Positions 35,659 through 47,262 of a stretch of DNA of 64,000 nucleotides are shown in pieces. A program made the translations under genes and the position numbers. Each line of letters opens with the position of its first letter. Within the stretch, counting starts at the first letter, position 1. This stretch comes from Sialis fuliginosa (Eukaryota; Arthropoda; Insecta; Megaloptera; Sialidae). The notes under the pieces are model-generated. The model saw only the letters and a list, made by a program, of their open reading frames with translations, ran no database searches and was not told where the DNA came from. The stretch spans positions 8,556,001 to 8,620,000 of the forward strand of contig OY540820.1 in the NCBI GenBank assembly GCA_961205875.1. The letters run 5' to 3'.

Positions 35659-36410
35659 TTTTGCTTCCTCGCAATATCGACGGGAGATCGTTTTAGAATG
35701 AAACAAAAAAATTGTTCTCCAATATCAATTTTTTAAATTGATATTTCCGTTTCACTTCAAGACAATTACTTTTCGTTCTGTGTCTGTCTGTCTGTCTGTC
35801 CGTCCGTATGTGTGTGTGTCTGTCCCCGGAATTCTTGTCATACACATAACTCATGAACCACTGAACCGATATTAATGAAACTTGGTTGGATGGTTGGGTT
35901 TATCTTAAGGACGGTCCCATTTCAAAATCATGAAAATTGTGTGTAAGGAGGGAGGAGTGACATCCCAAAAAAATTTTATGGGATCTTTTTTGTACAGCAT
36001 TCAATTTCCTATAATACAGGTCTACATTTGTTGTAAAATATTTCCTTACAAAGATTTATCTCAATTTAATTTAAAAAATTGTGTTTTGTTTTTTTTTATT
36101 GATATTTACATACTTTGACATATTAAATGTCATTTTGGCGTTTTAAATGTCATTTTGACGTTTACATAAAGTTAGATTTAGATTGAAACTGTCAAAAAAT
36201 TAAAAATATACGAAAAAATAATCATATGCGTCTTAAGAAAAATTTCGAACTAATATCATTTAGTAAAATTGTATAAAAATTAAATGGCTAACCAGTTCCA
36301 GGCAATTTATCTCAACACTATCGGTCTTTATTTAAATTGTTCAATAATTAACTACCTTTGATGCATTTAGCACGAGGGAGCACTGTGCATTTACTTGGTA
36401 GATGTTTTTT
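35659..36410 (-). mobile_element. RepA element, reverse copy
   Basis: From TTTTGCTTCCTCGCAATATC to 'gcatttacttggtagatgtt'. Near full length, with tandem 'aatgtcattttggcgtttta' units near 36125-36165. Confidence 0.75.
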
Positions 36411-36862
36411 TAAATATGCCAAAGCTATTAAAAACTCACATCTATATATTAAAATAAAGTAGTTCTTGCAGTTCTATACTTCGGTTTTTAAGTTTTAAAT
36501 TAAATGTGGTGTTTATTGGTTCTGTTATTTTTTATTAAAATAAAATCCGCAGAACATTACGGTCGAATACATTTTCATTTAACATTTATAAGTACAAATA
36601 GGTGGAAAAAGTTAAATAGAATACAATATGTAGATACTATATATATGTAATAATTTGAATATCGTGCTATTGTTTTTCATTACCATACAATCACTAGAAA
36701 TTCATTTCATTCGATTAACGAATAAATAAACCATGTGGAAGATCAATTCAAATAGTGTTTTAAACAAAACGATCGCTTCTTTTATAAATTATTCTTGTAT
36801 ATATGTACGTACAATGTAAATATCCGTTCAGACTAAATAAAATTCATGGATTCATCTACACT

Positions 36863-37025
36863 AGGGTGGTCCTTATATGGGATTAGGACGAATTTTGACC
36901 GGGCCGCTTCCCAAATCAGCTCCAAATAATTCAAAAAGAATATGGAAAAAGTTTCAGCCCTCTATCTTAAAAAAAGGCTATTACCAGAGGGGGGTGATTT
37001 TCCTATTTAAAATACACGTGTTTTT
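36863..37025. mobile_element. Single arm of palindromic element RepE
   Basis: About 160 bp matching the left arm of 56115-56971: AGGGTGGTCCTTATATGGGA, then 'aggacgaattttgaccgggc' and 'gggggtgattttcctattta'. The second arm is absent, so this is a broken or solo arm. Confidence 0.65.
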
Positions 37026-37218
37026 TCAAATTATTTTATAAATTCAATTGTTTAACTTTTTTGTATTTGATATTTAATACCCTTTTATGGCATACGTGGG
37101 CTGCCACTGCAGGATTTATGTACATAATATCTATACCTGTGTAAATATCATGTTTTTTTTTTATTTTTCACTCCAAAAGAATTTATACAAATGTCACGTA
37201 CGTATTTTGTTCTACAGC

Positions 37219-38313
37219 CAGTGCCGGATTAACAGGAGTAGCAAATGCTACAGGCCTCGCGTCTCTGGGGGCCCCGCGACATTGCGGAAAAATATATCTT
37301 ATTGGACTTACCAATTACCGTCCAATGGTTGATACGGGGTGTCCAAATCTACAGTGATTAATAATTAAAATTTAGGGTTTCCGATCTTGATTCGATTTAA
37401 TCGAAAATTTTTTTAAATCTCCGATCTTTGATTTTTTTTATCGATTTTTCTAAATTTGCTCAAATCAAATAAAGAATTTTTTTTTGTAAAATTGGTGTTT
37501 TATTATACACTCCTCAAAAAAAATTAAGGGATAATTAAAAAAAGCAAAATAAAAAATAGTAGTTAGGGGGTTGGTAGGGGGGCAGAGCGGTCTGACCCGG
37601 GTGACACCCTGAAGCGGTAACACCTGTATTATTTGTTAAAAAATAAAGCCTATTTACCTATGGACCGACCATCTGATTCGAAAACAGAGCCGTGTCAAAA
37701 GAAAGAGATGGAAAATGATTTGGAATATACTTGTCCTTATTTAATTCATTCGTTTATTTCATTCTAATTAGAAAAAGAGATGGATGTATCCCGAAAAAAA
37801 TGGTGTAACATTTCTTTAAAACAGTGAGAGAGGTACGGTGGCGTTTGGGATATATCTACATATCTCTTTTTCTAATAAGAAAGGAATAGTTACTTCTGTT
37901 TAAATAAGGACAAACCATTTTCTATCTATTTCTTTTGACACAGATGCGCGGTCCATGCTCTATGTCTATGGTATAATATTTACCTCTTTTTTGGTTATTT
38001 AAAGCTTCCAATGGGAAAAATGTCTTATAAATTGAGTGAATTGACTTTTTATTATTATTGAAAATCTATAGAGGTGATGAGCATCCAATTTATTTAAAAA
38101 ATAGATCCCACTGATATTTTTATGCCGTTAAAAATTCACAGGGGGTGATGCCCGCTTTATGTGCAAAAAAATCCTATTGGCTTTTCTCGGGGGGAGTGGG
38201 TGAAACTATCGATTTACTCCCCGAGTTTCACCCCCCCCCCCCTAGCGACGCTACTACCAAGGGCCTTTTTATAACATTTGCTACGGGCTCCGCGCTTGCT
38301 TAATCCGGTACTG
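37219..38313. mobile_element. hAT-type element with a nested insertion
   Basis: Same family as 27162-27807: ends CAGTGCCGGATTAACAGGAG and CTTAATCCGGTACTG. Flanks 'tctacagc' and 'tctaaagc' agree at 7 of 8. It is longer (1,095 bp), partly because a second element sits at 37659-37976. Confidence 0.85.
37659..37976. mobile_element. Nested element with 8-bp duplication inside the hAT copy
   Basis: TATTTACC occurs at 37651-37658 and again at 37977-37984. The right end 'gtccatgctctatgtctatg' matches the family at 42424-42624; the left end 'tggaccgaccatctg' is its degenerate inverse. The element is therefore younger than the hAT copy that contains it. Confidence 0.65.
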
Positions 38314-38784
38314 TCTAAAGCTATTTGTTCTACACCCACAAGTTTGTTTTAATACGATTATAAACTTAAACAAATTATAAACGATTTTTTATTGAATACC
38401 ACCAACTTTTATTTGTTCAGAATTGTAAATAATGCCATTGAAAAGATTAAAAATGAATAGATATGTATAGTATATTTTAAAACCATTTTAAATAGTCTAG
38501 TTCATTATAAAGATTTTCTCAATATTAGTTTTTTTTTGTTTTAATTTCATGTATGTTTATTTATTGAACATTATATGCAGTGGCGCCGGAATAAATATTT
38601 TCTGGGGGAAGGGCAGTACAAACCTCAAAAATTAAGCTCACCTAAGTTGATTTGATGTTCTTAAAATTTAAAATTGACTTCAATTTTCTGTAACGTAATA
38701 TGAATTGATTTGGCATTCTCTAAGTTTGACAGAAACCCAAAACTATTTATTTTTGCTGCTTGATGGCGCTAGGAATATTGCTTT

Positions 38785-38990
38785 GTTTATTTACTATTAT
38801 CGTCACTGCTTAGTTGTTATGTTACCTAACGTAACAAAATATAGCCTATAACCTGGCCAAAGAACGTACCTATGAATTTAAAAAAAAACACGTAAATCGG
38901 ATAAGTGGTTCTCGAGTGATAAGCGCACTAACGAACAGACAGACAGACAGAGAGACGTTGAGCTTTATATATGTATATTAATAAAGATTG
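38785..38990 (+). repeat. RTE-like LINE/SINE tail, copy
   Basis: Shares 'actattatcgtcactgctta', 'gttatgttacctaacgtaa', 'gtaaatcggataagtggttc' and the GACA tract with 62556-62775. It ends near 'gttgagctttatatatgt'. Looks like a 5'-truncated retroelement tail. Confidence 0.55.
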
Positions 38991-39639
38991 AGGATGTTAA
39001 AAAACGTTTTCGATGTTCACGTATTAATATATAGATATTGTTGTTAAAACAGTGTTTTTTATTTAAGACTTTGAGTTAGTCTTAAACAGAATAGTTTTAT
39101 TTATAATTTAGACTGCATTGTTTCTCTCTTGTATTTATATTCTATTGAAACGTTTTTTAAAGTAACAGAAAATAAAAATGTTTAGAAATAATCTTGCTCT
39201 AACAATACTAGAATAAATAAAAAAAGTATTAAACTTTAGAGGACACTAAATTCTTTCAATAAATTATTAGTTTCTGAGTTAGGTTATGTATTTTTTGTGT
39301 GATTTTCTCGGAAATAATGAATACTGCTTCTGTGGTCAGATTTGAAGCGCCCAACGATTTTTTGTTTTATTTTTGATGTCAGATCGTTTCTACAGGGTTT
39401 TTCAATAGGAGCGATAGAACTTTGAAATGTGGTAAAACAATAACTATTAAAAATTACAATGAAATTTTTCATTTATTTTGAATTATATTCAATTGCATTT
39501 AAGGCGTGAAATTTTGAAAAAATAATTTTTTTATTAGCTTAAAAAATCTTTTGAACCCTCTAGAATAAGGGACAAAAGGTCTCATACCAGCCCAAAGTCG
39601 TGTTCATTGAAATTTCGAGCTATATTACTCAAGCGCTCA

Positions 39640-40483
39640 AGAAAGAATCGTCAAATTTAACACAATGTAAAGCAGTTGCTATGATAATTATAATGATTAA
39701 TAAATAAATTATACTAATAATTAGTTTAAATGTCCACTATTTTGACACCTATTGGCCGATTGTCATCAAATCACGCTGTAAGGCAATTAAAGGTATAGGG
39801 TCAAGCGGGGTAAATATGAAACACCAAAAAAATGGGGTAAAAGTGAAACAAAATTGCAACTAAAAAACTAATTTGTTTATATGAGAATTATAAAACTGAC
39901 ATCATTATTAAAGGTTTGTTAAAATGACCTGAAAATATGAATCGCCTAATATGTGATGTGTCACCCCTACAGATTTCCCTGTTAGCCGATGTCATAACGT
40001 GTGAATTAAATTTTAATTCTTTGCACATAACTTTCTGTATAGCTCAGATATTAATTCAAGATACAATTTCACATTGATATGCCACAAAGAAGATAAATCA
40101 AAGTTGCCTTTGTAGCTTTTCTTTTAATTTTTCGAGAAATATTTTCCTTTAGAGGCCTGTTTCACTTTTTCCCAAATTAGAGGTTAAAAATAAAACACAA
40201 TTTTTTCATTTTTAAAGTCCGTGTTGTATCGTACAGTTCAAATAACGTAAGTATTTAAAATGGTTATTCATAAGCGCATCTATTTATTAAAGTATAAATT
40301 TGTATCGTTAACTGTCAAAAAACATGAAAGATTTGTATTTTGTTTCACTTTTTTTGTTGACCCTATAGATTAATATTCAGAAATGGTAGTAATCAAATAT
40401 CAACAAATATTTCTAATTCAGAACATTTAATTTAAAAATAGCCATTACTGGGGTCTTTGCCAAGACTGGTACGAGTACCCTAT
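39640..40483 (-). mobile_element. RepB element, reverse, interrupted by a MITE
   Basis: RepB from 'agaaagaatcgtcaaattta' to 'gccaagactggtacgagtac', split by the insertion at 39798-40363. Joining the flanks over one TA restores the 'gtatatagattaatattcag' sequence seen intact at 47141. Confidence 0.8.
39798..40363. mobile_element. MITE with GGGTCAA ends nested in RepB (TA duplication)
   Basis: Ends GGGTCAAGCGGGGTAAATAT and, inverted, GGGTCAACAAAAAAAGTGAA, both leading into TGAAAC. Comparison with uninterrupted RepB shows a TA duplication. TA targeting is typical of Tc1/mariner. Length is 566 bp; subterminal 'aagtgaaacaaaat' and 'ctgtttcactttttc' are further inverted blocks. Confidence 0.82.
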
Positions 40484-40639
40484 ACCATTTTAAAATAAAT
40501 TTTCATTCTCATTAAAGTTCGAAATAATTTTTTTGGGTAACTGTACATAAATAAATACACTTTACTACCGTAGATAAAACAATATAAAAACATTCATTAA
40601 AAATAATACTCTCTTTCACACAAAAGAAGTAATTCATAA

Positions 40640-40800
40640 AGTTTACCAGCACTACCCAGTCCGGTTGCCCGGAATCGTACCGGAAATATGCGCGCGTCCG
40701 GATCGCGTACGTCATTGTCCGACCGGAAACGGACAGTTGGTAGACACTACAACCGGTCACGTGGTGTTCACATGTCTTGTGCCACCATACATGTAACAAA
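40640..40800. promoter_or_regulatory. CpG-rich intronic block near exon 2
   Basis: CG-dense segment including 'atatgcgcgcgtccggatcg' and 'accggtcacgtggtgttcac' (CACGTG E-box). It matches no other part of the window. It lies 3.7 kb before exon 2. No splice-supported exon is visible; a regulatory role is a guess from composition. Confidence 0.25.
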
Positions 40801-41559
40801 TAATCATATAATAATTGTTATGTTGCAAGTTTTCAGGCTTTCTTAGATTGTAGGTGTAAAATGCTTTGTTTTGATTGTTATGTTGGTCAACAATTAAAAA
40901 AAAAGTGTAAAAATTGCGAAATAATTCGATGATGAAAACAAACACGAGTGTATGCCATAAGGATTCCGAAGGCGCCACTTACAGGTGAATTTTTTGTCAT
41001 ATTCTACTAATTGAGATCTACATTTTGACACCCCACTTGCCTAGACATAAAAATAAAAAATTCTATGACGCCTTTCTATTTCTCTAAAATATTGTTGACT
41101 TTAGTATTCGTTATTGGTAGTCTCACCAATTTTTTTTAGATTTTTTGAGATCTACATTTCGACTCTCCACATACTTATATAAATTAAAATTAAAAATTCT
41201 ATGACGCCCCTCCCTATTATTCCAAAATTTTAAATGATGAAATAGAAACAAAGCTAATTTTCCTTTAAAAAACTCAAGAAGATAATAGCTATTTAGAGTC
41301 TAGCCTCCCTCCCCCCCCTGGTTACGCTCCTGCCTACTATATTCTTGACCATAACGCATAATACATAGGGGATGAAAATTGTCAAAACCGCCCGCGACAT
41401 TCGTTCAAAAAGAAAGAGCATGCAAGTAATCTTTTATTATATTAATATAAATAATATGGGATACACGTTCATATGTATATTTATATAATATATACATATG
41501 AATGCATGTATGAATTTCGTTTAGCATCCCTTTAGTAACGATTTCCCGCATGAAGATAT

Positions 41560-41770
41560 TCACGACACACACACACACACGGACGCACACATTCGCAAAA
41601 CAAGGGGTTGATGAACTGGAGCACGCTAGGGATAAATGTACAAGGCGGTTTCTACAAAGGGAAAAATTTGCTGGCAATGCATCTATGTATGACCGTAAAC
41701 GACGTGTGTGTATATGTGTCTGTGTGTCTGTGTGTGTGTCGCGTGCTGTGACACACACACACATATACAT
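41560..41770. repeat. CA/TG microsatellites in inverted arrangement
   Basis: CA repeats at 41566-41580, TG-rich repeats at 41704-41740 and CA repeats again at 41750-41764. Both strands show spurious frames translating to Thr/His or Cys/Val runs. Confidence 0.7.
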
Positions 41771-41975
41771 AATCATATGGAACGTATATATAGTACAGTG
41801 AATTCTAAAATGTAGCTTATAAAATTTTATGTGAAAATTCTGAAATTTTTGAGTCAAGAGAAAATATTATTTATAATTTTGATTTGTATGAATTATTATT
41901 ATAACTGTCTTTGATTTTTTTTTAATTTGTGAATTGTTCTTAATACGGCTCTCACTTAAATTAATTATCATACAA

Positions 41976-42180
41976 GGTACTGGCACCAGTTATGGCCGCT
42001 ATAAGTGTAAACCTTGCTCTTTATTGACGGGCTTATTTTTTTTTATTTATTTAATCAATTTAATTACCAAAGTCAGCAAATATAGTTTATTTTTTTAATT
42101 ATAAATTTTTATTTTGTTCGTGTTTTTTCTCCAGTAATGGATAATGTAAAAACAGTAATGAGCACGCAAATTAATACGTT
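41976..42180 (-). mobile_element. RepB element, reverse, right part missing
   Basis: Starts AAGGTACTGGCACCAGTTAT and continues through 'ttttttctccagtaatgg'. It ends abruptly after 'cagtaatgagcacgcaaatt'. Confidence 0.65.
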
Positions 42181-42423
42181 TAATTTGATAAATAATTCAT
42201 TATTTTTTATTATAAACAAATTATTACGAATATAACTAACACATAAATAATATATTAAAAATTTTGCATCAAAAGAATGTTGTTAAAACAAAATATTTTA
42301 ATTGCAAGGGCTATATACATTCACTTACCGTATTATAGATAATATATAGATAAATGTTTACATTACATCCCGTAAATAATGATCAATTAAGGAAAAATAA
42401 CAGTCAAAAAAATATTTTCAAAG

Positions 42424-42624
42424 CATAGACAGAGACATGGACTGCGCATTCTGTATTAACATAATGTGTAAAATTTGGTTCACAAAAGTGAAGATAGAGA
42501 AATAACCCAAACAATACTATATCTCTTTTCACTGTTGTTTAAATAAAAACAAGCATAGACCCTCAATATGCTCTATCTCTTTTTTGTTAAGGCTCGATTT
42601 TACAGTCTACGCTCTATGTCTATG
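42424..42624. mobile_element. 201-bp TIR MITE, 7-bp flanking duplication
   Basis: Ends CATAGACAGAGACATGGACT and, inverted, CATAGACATAGAGCGTAGAC. TTCAAAG is present at 42417-42423 and 42625-42631. Related to the insertion at 37659. Confidence 0.7.
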
Positions 42625-43848
42625 TTCAAAGTATACAATTTTACCTGCAATATATGATAATAATGATAAAAGCATCTTGACTTAAGGAACATCCTGTCAA
42701 ATTTGGCAAACACTGTTCAAACTACAATATAACGGATTATCATACATCGAAATAAAGATATTAAACAAGAACAATAAGCCCTAAAAATATTTTAGTACGT
42801 ATCAACGTGAATGCATATATCGGATTTACGACCAAAAATATGAGTCGAAATATTTGCTGATTTTACTTTAGAATGTTTGTTTTTATAGACATTAAATCAA
42901 ATTAAATTGTTTTTAATATTGAATTTTGTTCAATGCTTGCCGACACTCCCATTTTATAAAATATATTCCAACATATGCATGTTTTTTTAGAGTGATTAAA
43001 TATAATTTATTACAATTGTTTACGTTTTATTTGTTTTATGACTTTATTAAATTCTCTGTAAATAAGGTATATTTTATTTTTGTGTGCTGTTTTTTGGGGC
43101 TGATAGGGTACAGGACGTGTTCATGTTCATATATGTATATATATGGTTATTATCTTTCTAGTAGTACGATAAAACAACGAAACTTGATAGATAAATAAAA
43201 AGAGCTTAATGGCAAATGCAGTTTTATTAACAGGACATATGTACTTGTATAATATAATAATAATAAACATATTTTTAGTTGGTAGTTTTTAGAACAAACG
43301 AATAAAAACTTTTATCAATGATGTATTTGTAATATATGGGGGTGATCGCCCACTTCAGTGGAATTTTTGTTTATTTAAATAGTAAGTTATGATTTTCTTG
43401 TCTTATATTGATATTTATATGAAAAAAAAATACAGGTGGCCCTTGACTTTCGCACATTTCTTTATCCTCCGAAAATTTTACCCAATCAAAATGAAATTTA
43501 ATGAATTGTCTGAGATTTGATTTAAAGTACACTTATTTAGCAGATCGTTTTAATAGATCTCGCCTCTATATATGGGTAAAATAAAGTCTGTACTTTATAC
43601 AGTGAAATTTTTAAAAAGAACCTAAATATCTTGGGCTATACCTAATTTGCAATTTTTATAAAAACGTACTTTATATTTTCGTCAGCCCATCGGGCATTTT
43701 CCCGGTTACACACAGGTCGTACCCGCAGGTCTGTCAGGAGACATTAAAATATTATATAATAAAACTTATAAAATACTACCTTTACACTGTCATTCAAAAT
43801 TTGAATGAATAAAACTGCTGCTTTTAATTTCAGATTATTATTAATATA

Positions 43849-44431
43849 CAGAATTGTGCAAATTAATGGAATCAGAGGCAATTATTATTGTAAAACCGTT
43901 TATTGCTTAATAAAATTATATTTTTACAAAATTATACAGTTACTACTACGCTAATTAATAGGAAATATGTCTCCCTTTGGCTTCAATAACTGCTTTTACT
44001 CGTTTTGGCATGGACTCCACTAGTTTTTGACAGTTTCCAAAGATCCTCTCATCCCAATACCAAACCTGAATGACCTCTACTATCATCTTTGTTTTTTATG
44101 TAGTGCAGTCGATTTTGTCTAGCTTTGCAAATGGCTTGAAGTTTCACAATTCCCGGACCAATCTAAAACAGTTATCTCTTTATCCTGGAAATATTTGAAC
44201 ATTTCCATCGACTTGTGGCAGAGAGCAGAGTCCTGTTGAAGAATTACTCCTCCATGGGGTTGATACTTTTCAAGTTCTTTGTTCAAATAGTGTTCCAACA
44301 TCAATTTGTAATTTTGGCTGTTCATGCCTTCAATTGGCACCAAAGATCCAATCCCCTTGTATGAAAAACACCCCCAAAACATTATATGCAAAAAATGCAG
44401 AACATCAGAATGATTCAATTAATTTGCATTT
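43849..44431 (-). mobile_element. Tc1-like DNA transposon, internally deleted
   Basis: Left end CAGAATTGTGCAAATTAATG is preceded by TA. The right end retains only the inner part of the inverse ('gattcaattaatttgcat'). The interior carries the C-terminal half of a Tc1-type transposase in reverse. The N-terminal half and the outer right end are gone. Confidence 0.75.
43955..44418 (-). pseudogene. Tc1-family transposase, C-terminal half, disabled
   Basis: Reverse-strand reading gives MFWGCFSYKGIGSLVPIEGM, then QQDSALCHKS (QQDNAPCH in the family, with the second catalytic Asp) and ITVLDWSGN. In active copies the last motif continues PDLNPIE. Here the frame shifts after SGN, so the third catalytic residue region is lost. 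Beyond it another frame gives VIQVWYWDERI, then KLVESMPKRVKAVIEAKG and a TAA stop (complement of 43955-43957). The DNA-binding N-terminus and first Asp are absent. It is a non-functional fossil inside intron 1, antisense to the activin gene. Confidence 0.85.
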
Positions 44432-44498
44432 AGATTTTAATGCAAAAAATCGAAATTACATATATTAATAACTAAAACGAATTGTTATAATTCCTCAG

Positions 44499-44770
44499 GT
44501 TCGACCATCAACAATCAACAGCTCGTCGAATTCTCTTTATCGGCGCACAGCGGTTCTGCAACTGGCGCCGCCGGTGTCGGAAACGGCCAGACTAGCGGCG
44601 GAGGAACCATGGAACCGGAACTGCGAATCCGCGCTGCAACACTGTGGGTGCGAACATCATTCGAACCCGGAGTATCTGCGACTCTCAGACACCTCACTAG
44701 CCACAAGAACATCACGCTGTGGGTGTTCAGACAGACGCAACCTGTCGTGGGGAACAAAATCAATGATGAG
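44499..44770 (+). CDS. Actbeta: Activin-beta-like ligand, coding exon 2 (middle of prodomain)
   Basis: Acceptor 'aattcctcag' ends at 44498. The first two bases (GT) complete a Gly codon begun in exon 1, then 90 codons follow to GATGAG/GTGAGA (phase 0). The product reads STINNQQLVEFSLSAHSG, a Gly-rich insert (ATGAAGVGNGQTSGGG), MEPELRIRAATLWVRTSFEP, then HKNITLWVFRQTQ. The strands LVEFSL, AATLWV and ITLWVF correspond to beta-strands of the activin prodomain arm. NIT is a possible N-glycosylation site. Both flanking phases agree with exons 1 and 3. Antisense and other-frame ORFs here are shadows. Confidence 0.9.
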
Positions 44771-45328
44771 GTGAGATGATATATAGATCTTGGCTACTAA
44801 TCAAATACAAATACTAACTAGTTAGTGTCTTTAGAACTCTGATGATGATAGCATTGCTATTGAAACTTGTGTAAGTCTACACTCTTACAATTTTTATGGT
44901 TAGCAGATTTGTATTTGATAAGTCATAACCATAGTTTTTGTCTGTTGTTTGTTATTATCTTGGCTACTAGTTATAAGCCGCGTCAGCTTGGTCGTTTCTT
45001 CAAGGCTCTATTAAAACTTTCAATAGATGTTCACTGCAATGTGCGACGATACGTTGGCTGATAGAACGACCTAACCGACGCGATTTATATCAAGATCACA
45101 GCGGAAGCCTAAAAGCTTGTATCATATGATATAAATGTCGTAAGTCCCATAGAGATTATTATTTTGTTAATTTTCACAGTTAATTGAATGTCAAAGAAAT
45201 TTAAATATGATTGGTAAATTTTCTAAATAACAATTTATAAATTTTTGACTGAGAAGTAAGTAAAAGTAGGTAGCAACTAGCCTCAATTATGTAATAATGT
45301 AGAACTACTCATTAATTTGTAATATTAA

Positions 45329-45658
45329 TGTCCGGTATCATAAAGGACCTAGCAAAATTTGCTAGCTAGCAATTACTTTCAAATGGGGTATTAATTCTTA
45401 CACTAGTATCTATGGATTAGCTATGGAATTTAGAGCAGTGACACTTCAACTAATTGTAACACAGTTGGCATCTTTCACCGTACAAAATAATTTTTATAAC
45501 ATCACCACTGTTTTAATACCGTTGGTATTTACATACAACGCGTGCGCGAAACTTGTAGTCATCAACAAACTCCAAAATAACTGTCATATAAGCTGGATTC
45601 CTCATTTGAGAGTGCTTGCTAGCTAGCAAATTTGCTAGGTCCTTTATGATACCGGACA
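45329..45658. mobile_element. TIR element (TGTCCGGTAT family), copy 2
   Basis: Perfect outer inverted ends TGTCCGGTATCATAAAGGAC, continuing with CTAGCAAA and GCTAGC blocks. TAA flanks both sides (45326-45328 and 45659-45661). Length is 330 bp; sister of 29234-29532. Confidence 0.82.
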
Positions 45659-45987
45659 TAACTGTACAAAATCCTATGAAAATCAGCTTATCTTTTGTAT
45701 GCTAAATTATTTAAGGGTTGAGGGTTATAGGGTTAAAACTTATTTTATTATAAGTAAGACTATTGGTGATTTATTTATTGCACTACGATTATTAGTTTTG
45801 GAGATACAGAATATATTTCGTTGGATTCGTTCCCTAGGTAATCCCACTAATACCGCCGAGGAAGACGTACTTCTACGTCAAAATGATTTAGTTAAATTAA
45901 ATATGTATTAACACTATTAACTTTGAAGTGTTTTGAAGTAATTTTTTCCCAAAAAAAATTCAAAAATTGAATTATTTTAATATCTTA

Positions 45988-46040
45988 TTGCTTCTTCGCT
46001 ATATCGAAGATACGAGAAGCTTCTTTTTGATTGTAACAAA
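45988..46040 (-). repeat. RepA end fragment, reverse
   Basis: 'attgcttcttcgctatatcg' followed by 'aagatacgagaagcttc' matches the RepA terminal hairpin region. It stops within about 50 bp. Confidence 0.55.
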
Positions 46041-46737
46041 AATAATATTGGCGACATCAACAATTACTATCCATTTTAGATGTGATATATTATTCTGAAA
46101 TTGCATTCACAATGAAAAGGCTGATCTTCGCATTTAAAATAATCACTAGACATATTTCTTTTACTATCATTAATTCACTCTTAAGAAAGTGCTCTTTTCC
46201 ATAAATGCTTTATGTATTTATTGTCTAGTTTTTGATAAAAATGAATAATGATTCGCCTAATTATAAATGTTATGATTTAAAATTATTAATATGGCTTTAG
46301 TATTCGTTTTGTTTCTTAAGTACAGATATACATAATAAAAATAAAACCTCTAAATAATGCGTGCATTGAAAATTAATTCCAATATGAAGATATGTTTCTT
46401 ACTTCTCCAGACATATTACGTTACGTAAGTTTTTATGTCCAAAGTTCAAATTTCTTAGAAAAAATAAAGGTATTATCAGTTACAGACATCAAAGCACTAA
46501 AATAAAATTCGGTAATGCTTTTTGACGCGTCAAAAATATTATAGGATCTGTAAAAATATTTTTATGTACATACTCAAAAAGTCGTAATTGATAATAAAAC
46601 ATAAATATGTATGTGGTATTTTGTGTTTTCTCTTTATATAGGTACAAAGTTGAGTTATAAAATACAGCTTCAGTTTCGAATACACATAGGTTAAAATGTT
46701 AATTAAATAATCATCAAATAATATGACAGATTAAGAT

Positions 46738-47262
46738 AAAGGCACCAGTTATGGCCGCTATAAGAACAAGTTTTCGATTGTTTTTTTTTTTTGATGAATG
46801 GACTTGTTTTTTGTAATTCTCATGAACTCATGTTACTAATAAAACAAGTAACTATTTAATTACCAAAGTCCGCAAATATACATATTTTTAAATAATAGCC
46901 TTTTATTTTGTTTATGTTTTTTCTCCAGTAATGGTAAAGGTAAAACTAGTAATGAGCACGCAGTGATGGACACTTGCTAATAATTACAATTAAGAATCGT
47001 CAAATTTGAAACAATGCAAATCAGTTGCTATGATAATATAATAATTAATAAATACATTATACTAATAATTAGTTTAAATGTCTATCATTTTGACACCTAT
47101 TGGCCGATTGTCATCAAATCACACTGTAAGACAGTTAAATGTATATAGATTAATATTCAGAAATGTTAGTAATCAAATATCAAAACATATTTCTAATTCA
47201 GTACATTTAATTAAAAATTTGCCATTACTGAGGTCCTTGCCAAGACTGGTGCTACTACTTTA
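46738..47262 (-). mobile_element. RepB element, reverse copy
   Basis: From AAGGCACCAGTTATGGCCGC to 'gccaagactggtgctactac'. It carries the uninterrupted 'atcacactgtaagacagtta' and 'gtatatagattaatattcag' sites that serve as empty sites for two insertions elsewhere in the window. Confidence 0.75.

Larger units (their letters stand above)
8701..44498 (+). other. Intron 1 of the activin gene (35.8 kb, phase 1)
   Basis: Bounded by GTGAGT at 8701 and an acceptor with 'attcctcag' ending at 44498. The split codon G/GT restores glycine and keeps the frame. Most of the length is mobile DNA, listed separately. I see no coding exon inside it that would fit between exons 1 and 2, and their phases already match. 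The intron falls in the prodomain just after FGEAG. Confidence 0.88.

Noticed and set aside
41405-41857. 150-codon reverse frame
   Set aside because: It is produced by CA/TG microsatellites and AT-rich flanks, with no domain.
45699-45911. 70-codon open frame in intron 2
   Set aside because: No recognised domain, and inclusion is not needed because exon phases match without it. Likely chance or old repeat.
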